Assembly: GCA_021730985.1 (NCBI GenBank)
Contig: JAKFYI010000049.1
Coordinates: forward strand, 1-54,058
Source: Hyphomicrobiales bacterium
GTDB lineage: Bacteria > Pseudomonadota > Alphaproteobacteria > Rhizobiales > Xanthobacteraceae
Direction of reading: 5' to 3'
DNA: 54,058 nt
Under the pieces are notes generated by a model. It did no database searches and was not told where the DNA came from. It worked only from the letters and a program-made list of their open reading frames with translations. The translations under genes were made by a program, and so were the position numbers. Of the stretch, positions 43,318-52,527 are shown piece after piece. The stretch's first letter is position 1. The number at the start of each line of letters is the position of its first letter.

Positions 43318-44057
43318 GACGCGGGCCTCCAGCGGCGCTGCAGGCGATGCGCGCCATAGGCCACCGTGCCCGCGATGATGCCGGTCCACAGCAGATCGAA
43401 ATCGACCTTGCTGTATGCCATCAGCGGCCCGATCGCGAGCCCGAGCCCGAGCGCCAGCTTGTCGAGCAGCAGACGCGCGTTGCGCGCGGTCGATACCAGG
43501 AACGAGATCGGCGTCATGAACATGGCGCCGGCTGCGAACACCGCGGGCAGCAGCGCCTGGATGGTGTAGCCGACCGCCGTGAACACCACGCCGATGCTGA
43601 GCAGCGTGAGGCCGACGCCGTTGCAGAATGCGATCCGCTGGTCGCGGGCGATCCGCGGCGCCGCACGTATCGTTTCGATCCAGACGCTAACCGCCATGAA
43701 ATGCACCGGCACCAGCAGTTGCCAGAGCCGCGTGCTCTCCTGCCGGATCACCGGCATCAGCGCCACCACGATCGGCAGCAGCCGCACGCTCGACAGGCTG
43801 ACGGCCACCGCGGTCTCGATCAGCGAGGTGCCGGGACCGAGCCCGGTCACCAGGATCACCTGCGCCGGTCCAGCCCATTGCAGCGCGGTCGACAGCATCG
43901 CCCAGCCCATCGACAGGCCGTAGTCGTGGCATAGCGCGCCGAACCCGATGTAGGTGAAGGAAATGACGAAAGCGAACACCGACGTCAGCGCGGTGCGGCA
44001 GCCGAGCACAAAGCCGCCGGAGGCGATGAGTGGTTCTGGGGCCGGCGGCGCGGACAT
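43314..44057 (-). CDS. AzlC family amino acid exporter, large subunit (copy B)
   Basis: A 247-residue membrane protein: FVLGCRTALTSVFAFVISFT, YIGFGALCHDYGLSMGWAML, LQWAGPAQVILVTGLGPGTS, VAVSLSSVRLLPIVVALMPV, then FMTPISFLVSTARNARLLLD and LLWTGIIAGTVAYGAHRLQR. The same APAQ/GPAQVIL, LSS.R.LP and WTG.IAGT.AYG.HRL landmarks occur in copy A. The start is taken at MSAPPAP (44057); an ATG at 44114 would add 19 residues overlapping the terminator region. It heads the array, downstream of a terminator at 44128-44159. Confidence 0.87.
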   Translation of the reverse strand: MSAPPAPEPLIASGGFVLGCRTALTSVFAFVISFTYIGFGALCHDYGLSMGWAMLSTALQWAGPAQVILVTGLGPGTSLIETAVAVSLSSVRLLPIVVALMPVIRQESTRLWQLLVPVHFMAVSVWIETIRAAPRIARDQRIAFCNGVGLTLLSIGVVFTAVGYTIQALLPAVFAAGAMFMTPISFLVSTARNARLLLDKLALGLGLAIGPLMAYSKVDFDLLWTGIIAGTVAYGAHRLQRRWRPAS

Positions 44058-44127
44058 GCCTCGTTCGTCACACGGCGAACCCAGGGGCGCAAGCGCAGCC
44101 GCCACATGCGGCATCTGCGAAAAGGAA

Positions 44128-44159
44128 GAGCCCTCTCCCCGGGAGGGAGGAGAGGGCTC
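44128..44159 (-). terminator. Intrinsic terminator downstream of the Cys-rich secreted protein
   Basis: GAGCCCTCTC (44128-44137) and GAGAGGGCTC (44150-44159) form a perfect 10-bp stem; on the minus strand it is followed by TTCCTTTT. It separates the Cys-rich gene from the azlCD array. Confidence 0.75.
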
Positions 44160-44196
44160 CGGGCGACACCCCAGAAGCGACAGGAGGAGACGCGCT

Positions 44197-44517
44197 TCAG
44201 TTGGCGTTGGGTGCGCCGATCGAGCGGGTGGCGGTCTGCGGGGCGCCGGCGCGCGCGTTGAAGAAGGCGGCGCAAGCGGGGCTCAGCTTCGGGCGTTCGC
44301 GCTTCATGCAGGCGATGATGCGGGTGACGTTCGGGATTTCAGAGGAGCAGAGCCGGAACACGTCCGGGGTGCAGGCGGCGCGCTCTTCCGCGGTCGCGGT
44401 CGGCACTCCCTGCGCGGCGCTGGGCATCGCGTAGGAGGTGAAAGCCAGGAAGCAGACGGACGCGAGAAGCCGGGTGGCGGAGCAGCGGGCCGTGAGGCGA
44501 TTGGCGATGGCGTTCAT
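44197..44517 (-). CDS. Small secreted Cys-rich protein
   Basis: A 106-residue protein with a Sec signal (LLASVCFLAFTSYAMPSAAQ). The mature part has a compact four-Cys domain: ERAACTPDVFRLCSSEIPNV, then TRIIACMKRERPKLSPACAA. The spacing C-x8-C-x12-C-x11-C resembles the cysteine-rich repeat of the GLG1 type (PF00839), found singly in many small Rhizobiales secreted proteins. The function in bacteria is unknown to me. AAGGGGGACTACA lies before the ATG at 44517. It is followed by its own terminator. Confidence 0.8.
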   Translation of the reverse strand: MNAIANRLTARCSATRLLASVCFLAFTSYAMPSAAQGVPTATAEERAACTPDVFRLCSSEIPNVTRIIACMKRERPKLSPACAAFFNARAGAPQTATRSIGAPNAN

Positions 44518-44724
44518 TGTAGTCCCCCTTGATCTGGTGGCCGCCGGGTGGCGCCCTTTGAACAAGAGACGGAGACGGCAGGCCCGCCGTTACAATTTAT
44601 GCCTCGCGAAACAACCAATAAAATCAATACTTTCAGGTGCAATCGCCATTTCTGTGATGGGCGTCACAAACCAAAAACGCTGGTGCCGCGACCAGGGCCG
44701 GACGCGCGAATGCACACAACATTC

Positions 44725-44751
44725 GACCGCCGCGACAGGGCCGCGGCGGTC
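44725..44751. other. Perfect 10-bp inverted repeat downstream of clpA
   Basis: GACCGCCGCG (44725-44734) and CGCGGCGGTC (44742-44751) pair around a 7-base loop, 24 bases after the clpA stop. No clear U-tract follows on the minus strand (AATGTTGTG), so it may be a weak terminator or an RNA 3'-end stabiliser for clpA. Confidence 0.5.
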
Positions 44752-44774
44752 GTGATGCAAGCGGTTCGAAACTG

Positions 44775-47201
44775 TCAAACCTTGACCAGCGGCACCTTCG
44801 GCACCGAGCCGCCACGCGGCGGACCGCCATCGCCGTCGCTCGGCGGCTTGGGCTTGCGCACCCGCATACGCTTGGGCTTGGCGTCCGCCGGAATCTTTTC
44901 CGGCTTCGGCGTAACCGGACCTTCGACATATTCGAAGCCGATCTTGTTGCCGCCTGCATCGTCCTTGATGACCACAACGCGAACGTGGCCGCCGCCTTTG
45001 AGCCTGCCGAACAGCACCTCGTCGGCGAGACCCTTCTTGATGTGCTCCTGGATCACCCGCGCCATCGGGCGGGCGCCCATCAGTTCGTCGTAGCCGTTGG
45101 CGATCAGCCAGCGCGAGGCCTCCTCCGACAGCTCGATGGTGACATTGCGGTCGGCAAGCTGGGCTTCGAGCTGCAGCACGAACTTGCCCACCACCTGCGC
45201 GATGATCTCCGGCGACAGGTGCGCGAAGGTAATGACGGCGTCGAGCCGGTTGCGGAACTCGGGCGCGAACATGCGGTTGATCGCCTCAATGTCATCGCCC
45301 TCACGCTTGTTGCGCGTGAAGCCGTAGGTGCCCTTGGACAGCTCGGACGCACCCGCGTTGGTCGTCATGATCAGGATGACATTGCGGAAGTCGACCTGCT
45401 TGCCGTTGTGGTCGGTCAGCTTGCCGTGATCCATGATCTGCAACAGCACGTTGAACAGGTCGGGATGCGCCTTCTCGATTTCGTCGAGCAGCAGCACGCA
45501 GTGCGGATGCTGGTCCACGCCATCGGTCAGCAGGCCGCCCTGGTCGAAGCCGACGTAGCCCGGAGGCGCGCCGATCAGCCGCGACACCGTGTGGCGCTCC
45601 ATGTACTCCGACATGTCGAAGCGGATGAGCTCCACCGCCAGACTCTTGGCGAGCTGCTTGGCCACTTCGGTCTTGCCGACGCCGGTGGGGCCCGAGAACA
45701 GGTAACAGCCGATCGGCTTCTCCGGTTCGCGCAGACCCGCGCGGGCGAGCTTGATCGACGACGCCAGCGCCTCGATCGCCCTGTCCTGGCCGTACACCGT
45801 GGTCTTGAGGGTGTGGTCGAGATGTTGCAGCACCTCGGCATCGTCCTTCGACACCGTCTTTGGCGGAATCCGCGCCATCGTGGCGATCGTGGTCTCGATC
45901 TCCTTGATGCCGATGGTCTTCTTGCGCTTGCTCTCCGGCAGCAGCATCTGTGCCGCGCCCGACTCGTCGATCACGTCGATCGCCTTGTCCGGCAGCTTGC
46001 GGTCGTGGATGTAGCGCGCGGACAGCTCGACCGCCGCCTTCACCGCCTCGTTGGTGTACTTGAGCTTGTGATAGGCCTCGAAATACGGCTTGAGGCCCTT
46101 CATGATCTCGATGGCGTCAGCGATGGTCGGCTCGTTGACGTCGATCTTCTGGAAGCGGCGCACCAGCGCGCGATCCTTCTCGAAATACTGGCGGTATTCC
46201 TTATAGGTGGTCGAGCCCATGCAGCGCACGTTGCCGGCGGCAAGCGCCGGCTTGAGCAGGTTGGACGCGTCCATCGCACCGCCCGACGTGGCGCCGGCGC
46301 CGATCACGGTGTGAATCTCGTCGATGAACATGATCGCGCCCGGATAGGCCTCGATCTCCTTGATGACCTGCTTGAGGCGTTCCTCGAAGTCGCCGCGATA
46401 CCGCGTACCCGCGAGCAGCGTGCCCATGTCGAGCGCGAACACCGTGGCGTTCTTGAGAACCTCGGGCACCTCGCCGTGAATGATGCGGCGCGCGAGCCCT
46501 TCGGCGATCGCGGTCTTGCCGACGCCGGCGTCGCCCACGAACAGCGGGTTGTTCTTCTGGCGGCGGCACAGCACCTGGATGCAGCGGTTGATCTCGCTGT
46601 CGCGGCCGATCAGCGGATCGATCTTGCCGTCCTTCGCCTTCTTGTTGAGGTTGACGCAATAGGCCTCAAGCGCGTCGCCCTTCTTCTTGGGCTCGTCGCC
46701 GCCGCCCTTGGCGTCGGGCTCCTCGTCGCTGCCGCGCACCGGGCGCGACTCCGACATCCCGGCCCGCTTGGCAATGCCGTGGCTGATGTAGTTGACCGCG
46801 TCGTAGCGCGTCATGTCCTGCTCTTGCAGGAAGTATGCGGCGTGACTCTCGCGCTCGGCGAAGATCGCGACCAGCACGTTGGCGCCGGTGACCTCCTCGC
46901 GGCCTGAAGACTGCACATGGATCACGGCGCGTTGGATGACGCGCTGGAAGCCCGCGGTCGGCTTGGAATCTTCGCCGCCCTCGGTCACCAGGTTTTCCAG
47001 CTCCGACTCCAGGTACGAGCCGAGATTGCGCTTGAGCTTGTCGATATCCACGTTGCAAGCGCGCATCACGGCGGCCGCGTCCTGATCGTCGATCAGGGCG
47101 AGCAGCAGATGTTCGAGCGTTGCGTATTCGTGGTGACGCTCGTTGGCGAGCGCCAAGGCGCGATGCAGCGAAGTCTCGAGATTGCGCGAAAAGGTTGGCA
47201 T
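44775..47201 (-). CDS. clpA: ATP-dependent Clp protease ATP-binding subunit ClpA
   Basis: An 808-residue AAA+ unfoldase. There is an N-terminal double Clp_N repeat that binds ClpS ([40 protein letters not shown]). AAA module 1 has Walker [14 protein letters not shown] and Walker [15 protein letters not shown]; module 2 has [20 protein letters not shown] and [16 protein letters not shown]-terminal D2-small domain holds the ClpP-docking loop region. There is an alphaproteobacterial Gly/Lys/Pro-rich tail. It feeds N-degron and other substrates to ClpP. It starts 45 bases after clpS, an operon arrangement known widely. Confidence 0.98.
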   Translation of the reverse strand: MPTFSRNLETSLHRALALANERHHEYATLEHLLLALIDDQDAAAVMRACNVDIDKLKRNLGSYLESELENLVTEGGEDSKPTAGFQRVIQRAVIHVQSSGREEVTGANVLVAIFAERESHAAYFLQEQDMTRYDAVNYISHGIAKRAGMSESRPVRGSDEEPDAKGGGDEPKKKGDALEAYCVNLNKKAKDGKIDPLIGRDSEINRCIQVLCRRQKNNPLFVGDAGVGKTAIAEGLARRIIHGEVPEVLKNATVFALDMGTLLAGTRYRGDFEERLKQVIKEIEAYPGAIMFIDEIHTVIGAGATSGGAMDASNLLKPALAAGNVRCMGSTTYKEYRQYFEKDRALVRRFQKIDVNEPTIADAIEIMKGLKPYFEAYHKLKYTNEAVKAAVELSARYIHDRKLPDKAIDVIDESGAAQMLLPESKRKKTIGIKEIETTIATMARIPPKTVSKDDAEVLQHLDHTLKTTVYGQDRAIEALASSIKLARAGLREPEKPIGCYLFSGPTGVGKTEVAKQLAKSLAVELIRFDMSEYMERHTVSRLIGAPPGYVGFDQGGLLTDGVDQHPHCVLLLDEIEKAHPDLFNVLLQIMDHGKLTDHNGKQVDFRNVILIMTTNAGASELSKGTYGFTRNKREGDDIEAINRMFAPEFRNRLDAVITFAHLSPEIIAQVVGKFVLQLEAQLADRNVTIELSEEASRWLIANGYDELMGARPMARVIQEHIKKGLADEVLFGRLKGGGHVRVVVIKDDAGGNKIGFEYVEGPVTPKPEKIPADAKPKRMRVRKPKPPSDGDGGPPRGGSVPKVPLVKV

Positions 47202-47246
47202 TCAGTGTTCCAGTTCCACTTGTATTGGACGCGACCCCCCTGCCGG

Positions 47247-47603
47247 CTACTTCTTCTCCATCACGCACTGCAAAGGATGCTGGTGTTTTCGGGCGAAGTC
47301 CATCACCTGCGTCACTTTGGTTTCAGCCACTTCGTATGTGTAGACGCCGCACTCGCCGATCCCGTGGTTATGCACATGAAGCATGATGCGCGTGGCGGCT
47401 TCGCGGTCCTTGTTGAAGAAGTTCTCAAGTACATGAACCACGAACTCCATCGGAGTGTAGTCGTCGTTCAGGATCAGCACCCTGTAGAGGCTGGGCCGCT
47501 TGGTCTGCGGCTTGGTCTTGGTAATGACGGCGGTGCCCGGCGGCGTGCCGCGATCGCCGCCCTTGCGGCGGTCGTCGTCGCCCATCCGCGCCGGATCGCC
47601 CAT
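47247..47603 (-). CDS. clpS: ATP-dependent Clp protease adaptor ClpS
   Basis: The core is textbook Clp[61 protein letters not shown] and [16 protein letters not shown]. It delivers N-degron proteins to ClpA. The start is uncertain: ATG codons at 47603, 47585 and 47684 are all in frame and none has a good Shine-Dalgarno. 47603 gives 118 residues with a flexible N-terminal arm ([19 protein letters not shown]), near the usual length of the Bradyrhizobium form. Confidence 0.93.
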   Translation of the reverse strand: MGDPARMGDDDRRKGGDRGTPPGTAVITKTKPQTKRPSLYRVLILNDDYTPMEFVVHVLENFFNKDREAATRIMLHVHNHGIGECGVYTYEVAETKVTQVMDFARKHQHPLQCVMEKK

Positions 47604-47984
47604 ATGGGCTGGCGACAGGCGATCGCGGCCTGCGGCGGCGTTTCCTGCTGGCCATTGGGATGGGGTCGGGCTCGGCACGCGCATCGGAGACGAAATCTTG
47701 CTTATTCCCAGTTGGAGACCTTCCCGCTCATCATAATGGCCGGGGCGGTGCGCTGCCAGATCGTTGATCCCAACCTGTTCACAGCGTTCCGCCCAAGTCC
47801 GCAGGCTGCCCACACATAAGATCGATCGGCGCTGCCGCAATCTCAGACAATTTGCAGCAAAACCGCCCAAAATTGGACCATCCGGGCTCACGCATTCTCA
47901 AGGCCTGCCGCCGAGGATGGGAGAACACGACTAAAACACGATTAGAACCCGCGCGATGCGGAACCCGGACACAGGACGTGGTCC

Positions 47985-49259
47985 ATGCTGTTGATGCGCT
48001 TCTTGAGGAACCGCGATGGCGGGGCGGCGCCCCTGCTCGCGCTGGCCGCCCTTCCCCTGATGGGATTCGTCGGCGCCGCCATCGATTTCAGCCGGGCCGC
48101 CGCGGTGCGTACCTCCATGCAGGCGGCGCTCGATGCCACCGCCCTTGCGCTCTCCAAGGAGGCGCAGAACCTGTCCGGCGCCGACCTCGGCCAGCGCGCC
48201 CACGACACATTCTTCGCGCTGTTCAACCGCCCCGATGCGATCGGCGTGGCGGTCACCCACCAGCTCAGCGTGCCCGAGCAGGGCAGCTTCGTGCTCAAGA
48301 TCACCGGCAGCGGCAGCGTCGATCCGGTGTTCACCAAGCTGCTGGGCCAGAACCAGATCGCGTTTTCCGCCACGACCGAGGTGTTGTGGGGCATCAAGCG
48401 TCTCAACATCGCGCTGGTGCTCGACAACACCGGCTCCATGTCGTCGAGCGGCAAAATGACCAACCTCAAGCTCGCCGCCCACAACCTGCTCGACACGCTG
48501 AAGAACGCCGCCAAACAGCCGGACGACGTCAAGGTTTCGATCGTGCCGTTCGCGGTCGATGTCAACGTCGGCACCGCTCACGTTGCGGCGGACTGGATCG
48601 ACTGGACCGACTGGGAGGCCGCCAACGGCACCTGCAGCAGCACCAGCTATTCCAGCAAGAGCAGTTGCCAGTCGCACGGCAAGATCTGGACGCCCCACCC
48701 GCACAGCGTCTGGAACGGCTGCGTCAACGACCGCGACCAGAACAACGACGTCAACAACACAGCGCCTGGCGCGGGCAGCGCGACCAAGTTCCGCGCCCAC
48801 CAGGCGGCGAACTGCCCTGTCCCGATCATGCCGCTGTCGAACGACTGGACCGCGCTCAACGCCAAGATCGACGCCATGACGCCGACCGGCAACACCAACG
48901 TGACCATCGGTCTCGCCTGGGGCTATCAACTGGTATCGCCGGTGGCGCCGTTCTATGCGCCTCCCACCGCGCCCGATCTCGACAAGGTGATCGTCATCCT
49001 GACCGACGGCGAGAACACGCAGAACCGCTGGACCTCAAGTTCGTCGTCGATCGATTCCCGCACCTCGAAGGTCTGCGACAACATCAAGGCCGCCAACATC
49101 AAGCTTTATACGGTGCGCGTGATCGACGGCAACGGCACGCTGCTGAAGAACTGCGCGACCAAGCCGAGCATGTATTACGACGTCGATCAGGCCATCGAGC
49201 TCAGCAGCGTGTTCTCGTCGATTGCGCAGAACCTGGCGAACCTGCGGATCGCCAAATAG
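47985..49259 (+). CDS. TadG-like exported vWA protein (copy 1)
   Basis: A 424-residue protein. The N-terminus NRDGGAAPLLALAALPLMGF, then VGAAIDFSRAAAVRTSMQAA is a Tad-type membrane helix as in TadE/TadG pseudopilin-like proteins, so it should be anchored with the bulk outside. A von Willebrand A domain starts near residue 142 (NIALVLDNTGSM, MIDAS Asp147) and ends near VIVILTDGENTQNRW. Inserted between is a Cys/Trp-rich segment containing WIDWTDWEAANGTC and NGCVNDRDQNND, also found in copy 3. AGGACGTGGTCC precedes the ATG. No tadA/tadB/flp is present in the window. Confidence 0.85.
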   Translation: MLLMRFLRNRDGGAAPLLALAALPLMGFVGAAIDFSRAAAVRTSMQAALDATALALSKEAQNLSGADLGQRAHDTFFALFNRPDAIGVAVTHQLSVPEQGSFVLKITGSGSVDPVFTKLLGQNQIAFSATTEVLWGIKRLNIALVLDNTGSMSSSGKMTNLKLAAHNLLDTLKNAAKQPDDVKVSIVPFAVDVNVGTAHVAADWIDWTDWEAANGTCSSTSYSSKSSCQSHGKIWTPHPHSVWNGCVNDRDQNNDVNNTAPGAGSATKFRAHQAANCPVPIMPLSNDWTALNAKIDAMTPTGNTNVTIGLAWGYQLVSPVAPFYAPPTAPDLDKVIVILTDGENTQNRWTSSSSSIDSRTSKVCDNIKAANIKLYTVRVIDGNGTLLKNCATKPSMYYDVDQAIELSSVFSSIAQNLANLRIAK

Positions 49260-49274
49260 CGCCCGGTGCCGGTC

Positions 49275-49410
49275 ATGGTTGCTGCTTCGCTAACGCGGCG
49301 ATCCAAATTTTGTTCAAGCCTTGAGAGGTTGTTCACGACACTTGGCGAATTGGCACCGTATGCGGAGTGGCGGCCGGGGACCGCGCGGAACTTTTACGCG
49401 GTTTTCAGAG
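49275..49410 (+). repeat. Duplicated intergenic boxes, copy 1 (upstream of vWA copy 2)
   Basis: ATGGTTGC (49275-49282), six bases, then GCTAACGC (49289-49296), and further on TTTACGCGGTTTTCAGAG (49393-49410), which ends 51 bases before the ATG at 49462. The same elements in the same order precede copy 3. Shared spacing suggests regulatory sites carried along with a gene duplication. Confidence 0.6.
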
Positions 49411-49461
49411 CCCTCCTTATAGAACTGCGGCCACGGCCCCTGTCGGGCCAAGAGGTTTGCG

Positions 49462-50781
49462 ATGCCGCGGTTCGGCACATTTGAATTCTCGGCGTTGCGC
49501 CGCCTGCCCATCCGGACAGGCGCCTGGCGCAGCTTCGCCGCCTCGAAATCCGGCAGCATCTCGACGATGTTTGCACTCTCGCTCATCCCGGTCACGATGG
49601 CGGTCGGAGCGGCGGTCGACTACAGCTTTGCCAACAACGCGCGCTCCCATCTCAACGCCGCAGCCGACGCCGCGGCCCTCTCCGCGGTCGCCAGTTCGGC
49701 GATGTCGCTGACCGCTCAGGACGCGCAAAAGGCGGCGAAGAAATTCTTCGAAGCACAGGCGCTCGGCATCAAGCGCGTGACCGTGAAAAGCGTCAGCGTC
49801 AAGGTCACCGAAAGCAAAAGCAACACCCGCGTCGCGGTGATCAGCTATTCGGCCACGACACCGGCCGCCTTCATGGGCCTCATCTCCATCAAGACGCTGA
49901 CGATCGCGGGCGACTCCACCGCCTCCGCCGCGACGCCGACTTACATGGATTTCTACCTGCTGCTCGACAACACGCCCTCAATGGGACTTGGCGCCACCGC
50001 CAAGGACATCGACAAGCTGGTCGCCAACACGCCCGACAAGTGCGGTTTCGCCTGCCACGAGGTGAACGCGGCGCCCAACGACTACTACGGCCTCGCCAAG
50101 AAGCTTGGCGTGCAGATGCGCATCGACGTGGTGCGCCAGGCAACGCAGAAGCTGATGGACACGGCAGCCGACACCGCGACCGTGCCGAGCCAGTTCCGCG
50201 TCGCGATCTACACGTTCGGCGCGAGCTGCACGGCGCTCGGCGCCACCCAGATCGCGAAGCTGACGGCCAACCTCTCCACCGTCAAGAACGACGCCAACAA
50301 GATCGACCTGATGACGATCCCCTATCAGGGCTACAACAACGACCAGTGCACGGACTCCGACCAGGCCTTCAAGATCCTCGGCAGCGCCATGGGCAAGAGC
50401 GGCGCCGGCAAGACCGCTGCGGATCCGCAGAAGGTTCTTTTCCTCGTCACCGACGGCGTTGCCGACATGGTCAAGCCGAACGGCTGCTCCAAGCCGGTGA
50501 CCGGCGGCACGCGCTGCCAGGAGCCGATGGACATCGCGCAATGCACGGCAATGAAGAAGAGCGGCGTCCTGATCGCTGTGCTCTACACCACCTACCTGCC
50601 GCTGCCGACCAACAGTTGGTACAAGTCCTGGATCGCGCCGTTCCAGACCGAGATCGGCACGAACATGGAAAAGTGCGCCTCGCCTGGCCTGTTCTTTGAA
50701 GTGAGCCCGACCCAGGGCATCCAGGACGCCATGATCGCGCTGTTCAAGAAGACTCTCGGCAAGGCGCGCCTCACCTCGTGA
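49462..50781 (+). CDS. TadG-like exported vWA protein (copy 2)
   Basis: A 439-residue protein with a longer N-terminal cytoplasmic part and then SGSISTMFALSLIPVTMAVG as the Tad-type helix, with AAVDYSFANNARSHLNAAAD after it. The vWA domain has MIDAS DNTPSM at residue 169 and VLFLVTDGVADMVKPNG. It lacks the Trp/Cys insertion of copies 1 and 3 and has instead Cys pairs such as KCGFACHEV and FGASCTALG, plus CSKPVTGGTRCQE. AAGAGGTTTGCG precedes the ATG. It is the most diverged of the three. Confidence 0.83.
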   Translation: MPRFGTFEFSALRRLPIRTGAWRSFAASKSGSISTMFALSLIPVTMAVGAAVDYSFANNARSHLNAAADAAALSAVASSAMSLTAQDAQKAAKKFFEAQALGIKRVTVKSVSVKVTESKSNTRVAVISYSATTPAAFMGLISIKTLTIAGDSTASAATPTYMDFYLLLDNTPSMGLGATAKDIDKLVANTPDKCGFACHEVNAAPNDYYGLAKKLGVQMRIDVVRQATQKLMDTAADTATVPSQFRVAIYTFGASCTALGATQIAKLTANLSTVKNDANKIDLMTIPYQGYNNDQCTDSDQAFKILGSAMGKSGAGKTAADPQKVLFLVTDGVADMVKPNGCSKPVTGGTRCQEPMDIAQCTAMKKSGVLIAVLYTTYLPLPTNSWYKSWIAPFQTEIGTNMEKCASPGLFFEVSPTQGIQDAMIALFKKTLGKARLTS

Positions 50782-50805
50782 GCGTTGGCGCCGCTCGCGG
50801 CACGC

Positions 50806-50952
50806 ATGGTTGCCGGATTGCTAACGCATCGTCTTGGATTTTCCGTTTCGTCTGCAACGAACATTGACCACGTCAACGTCATTGCTGCGGGAATACCTCG
50901 GTTGATCGAATTTATCTGAGTTTCTGCGGCCGACTTTACGCTGTTTTCACAG
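50806..50952 (+). repeat. Duplicated intergenic boxes, copy 2 (upstream of vWA copy 3)
   Basis: ATGGTTGC (50806-50813), six bases, GCTAACGC (50820-50827), then TTTACGCTGTTTTCACAG (50935-50952), ending 53 bases before the ATG at 51006. The 18-base box differs from copy 1 at only two positions and lies at almost the same distance from its gene. Confidence 0.6.
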
Positions 50953-51005
50953 GTGTCGTTTACGACTTGGGCTCAGAATTTCATTCCAACGACTGGCGGG
51001 ACGCC

Positions 51006-52379
51006 ATGACCAAGAACTCGCACTTCAAGTTTCTCGACAGCCTGCGCTCGCGGCTGCGCGAATTTCATAGCGCGAACGGCGCCAACGTCACGGTGACATT
51101 CGCGCTCGCCACGGTGCCGATGATCGGCTTCGTCGGCGCGTCGATCGACTACAGCCACGCCAACTCGGTGAAGACCGCGATGCAGGCTGCGGCCGACTCG
51201 ACGGCGCTGATGCTGTCGAAGGAAGCCGGCAAAATGTCAGCTTCTCAAGTTCAGATTAAGGGCAACGAATACTTCAAAGCGTTGTTCAACCGCCCCGAGG
51301 CGACCGGTTTGACGCTCAACATCGCATACACAACGACGGATGGGTCGAAGGTGGTGGTTGGCGCCACCGCCGACGTCAAGACCGACTTCATGCAGATGAT
51401 GGGCTTCTCCAAAATGAAGGTTGGCGTCAACAGCGTCGCGCGCTGGGGCACCACCAAGCTCCAGGTCGCACTCGCGCTCGACGTCACCGGCTCGATGGCC
51501 TGGGACGGCAAGATGCCGGCGCTCAAGACCGCCGCCAAGGAACTCCTCACCACCTTGCAGGCGGCCACCACCACCAACGGCGACGTGCGGGTCGCGATCG
51601 TCCCGTTCGCCAAGTACGTCCGCGTCGATGCCGCCACCTACTACAATGCGAACTGGATCGACTGGGCCGATTGGGATGACGACAACGGTCAGGACACCAG
51701 CACGACCACCTGCACGACGCAGAAGACCGGCAAAAGCGGCAAGGCGAAGAAGAAGTGCACAACGTCGACAACGTGGGTGCCCGCCAACCACAACACCTGG
51801 AACGGCTGCATCACCGACCGCGACCAGGACTACGACACCAAGAACACGACACCGAATCCGGCAGACAAATCGCTTCCGCCCGGCCAGGCTTCGACGCTGT
51901 TCACGGCCGAGCAGGCCAACGATTGCCCGGCCAAGATGATGGGCCTGACCTACGACTGGACGGCGCTGAAGAACAAGATCGACGAGCTGCAACCGGACGG
52001 CTCCACCAACCAGCCGATCGGCTTGGCTTGGGCCTGGATGGCGCTCACGCCGGGCGTGCCGTTGAGCCCGCCGGCCAAGGCCGCCGACATGCAGCAGGCC
52101 ATCATCTTGTTCTCCGACGGCTTGAACACGGAGAACCGCTGGCACGACGGCTGGGGCGCTCAGACCCAAATCGACAAACGCCAGGCCATTGCCTGCGCCA
52201 ACGCCAAGGCGGCCGGCATCACGATCTACACCGTGCTGGTGCTGTCAGGGTTCTCCCAGGTCATGAAGGACTGCGCCTCGAAGCCGGAGTACTACTTCGA
52301 GATCTCGGTCGCGAGCCAGACAGTGACGGCGTTCAACGCGATCGGCACCAGCCTGACCAAGCTGCGCCTCGCCCAATAA
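51006..52379 (+). CDS. TadG-like exported vWA protein (copy 3)
   Basis: A 457-residue protein. N-terminal helix VTVTFALATVPMIGFVGASI then DYSHANSVKTAMQAAADSTA. The vWA domain has MIDAS DVTGSM at residue 159 and AIILFSDGLNTENRW. It shares with copy 1 the NWIDWADWDDDNG region, NGCITDRDQDYD, CPAKMMGLTYDWTALKNKID and IGLAWAWMALTP, so copies 1 and 3 are closest relatives although copy 2 lies between them. The insertion also has a basic KTGKSGKAKKKC loop. The ATG at 51006 was chosen over one at 50967 because GCGGGACGCC is upstream and the longer form adds a polar tail. A strong terminator follows. Confidence 0.85.
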   Translation: MTKNSHFKFLDSLRSRLREFHSANGANVTVTFALATVPMIGFVGASIDYSHANSVKTAMQAAADSTALMLSKEAGKMSASQVQIKGNEYFKALFNRPEATGLTLNIAYTTTDGSKVVVGATADVKTDFMQMMGFSKMKVGVNSVARWGTTKLQVALALDVTGSMAWDGKMPALKTAAKELLTTLQAATTTNGDVRVAIVPFAKYVRVDAATYYNANWIDWADWDDDNGQDTSTTTCTTQKTGKSGKAKKKCTTSTTWVPANHNTWNGCITDRDQDYDTKNTTPNPADKSLPPGQASTLFTAEQANDCPAKMMGLTYDWTALKNKIDELQPDGSTNQPIGLAWAWMALTPGVPLSPPAKAADMQQAIILFSDGLNTENRWHDGWGAQTQIDKRQAIACANAKAAGITIYTVLVLSGFSQVMKDCASKPEYYFEISVASQTVTAFNAIGTSLTKLRLAQ

Positions 52380-52400
52380 GGCAAGCGCCAATCCAAATCA

Positions 52401-52428
52401 AAGCCCGGCCTCACGGCCGGGCTTTTTT
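52401..52428 (+). terminator. Intrinsic terminator closing the vWA cluster
   Basis: AAGCCCGGCC (52401-52410) and GGCCGGGCTT (52415-52424) make a 10-bp stem with a TCAC loop, followed by TTTT. It lies 21 bases after the copy 3 stop. Confidence 0.9.
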
Positions 52429-52527
52429 GTTGTTAGCCGCGAATGCCCCTCGCCGCGCTCCGGGCAATGTCACACAATCGTTATACGTCCCGGGCACTGC
52501 AGGTTCGGGATTGTGGGGCGTGCGGAA

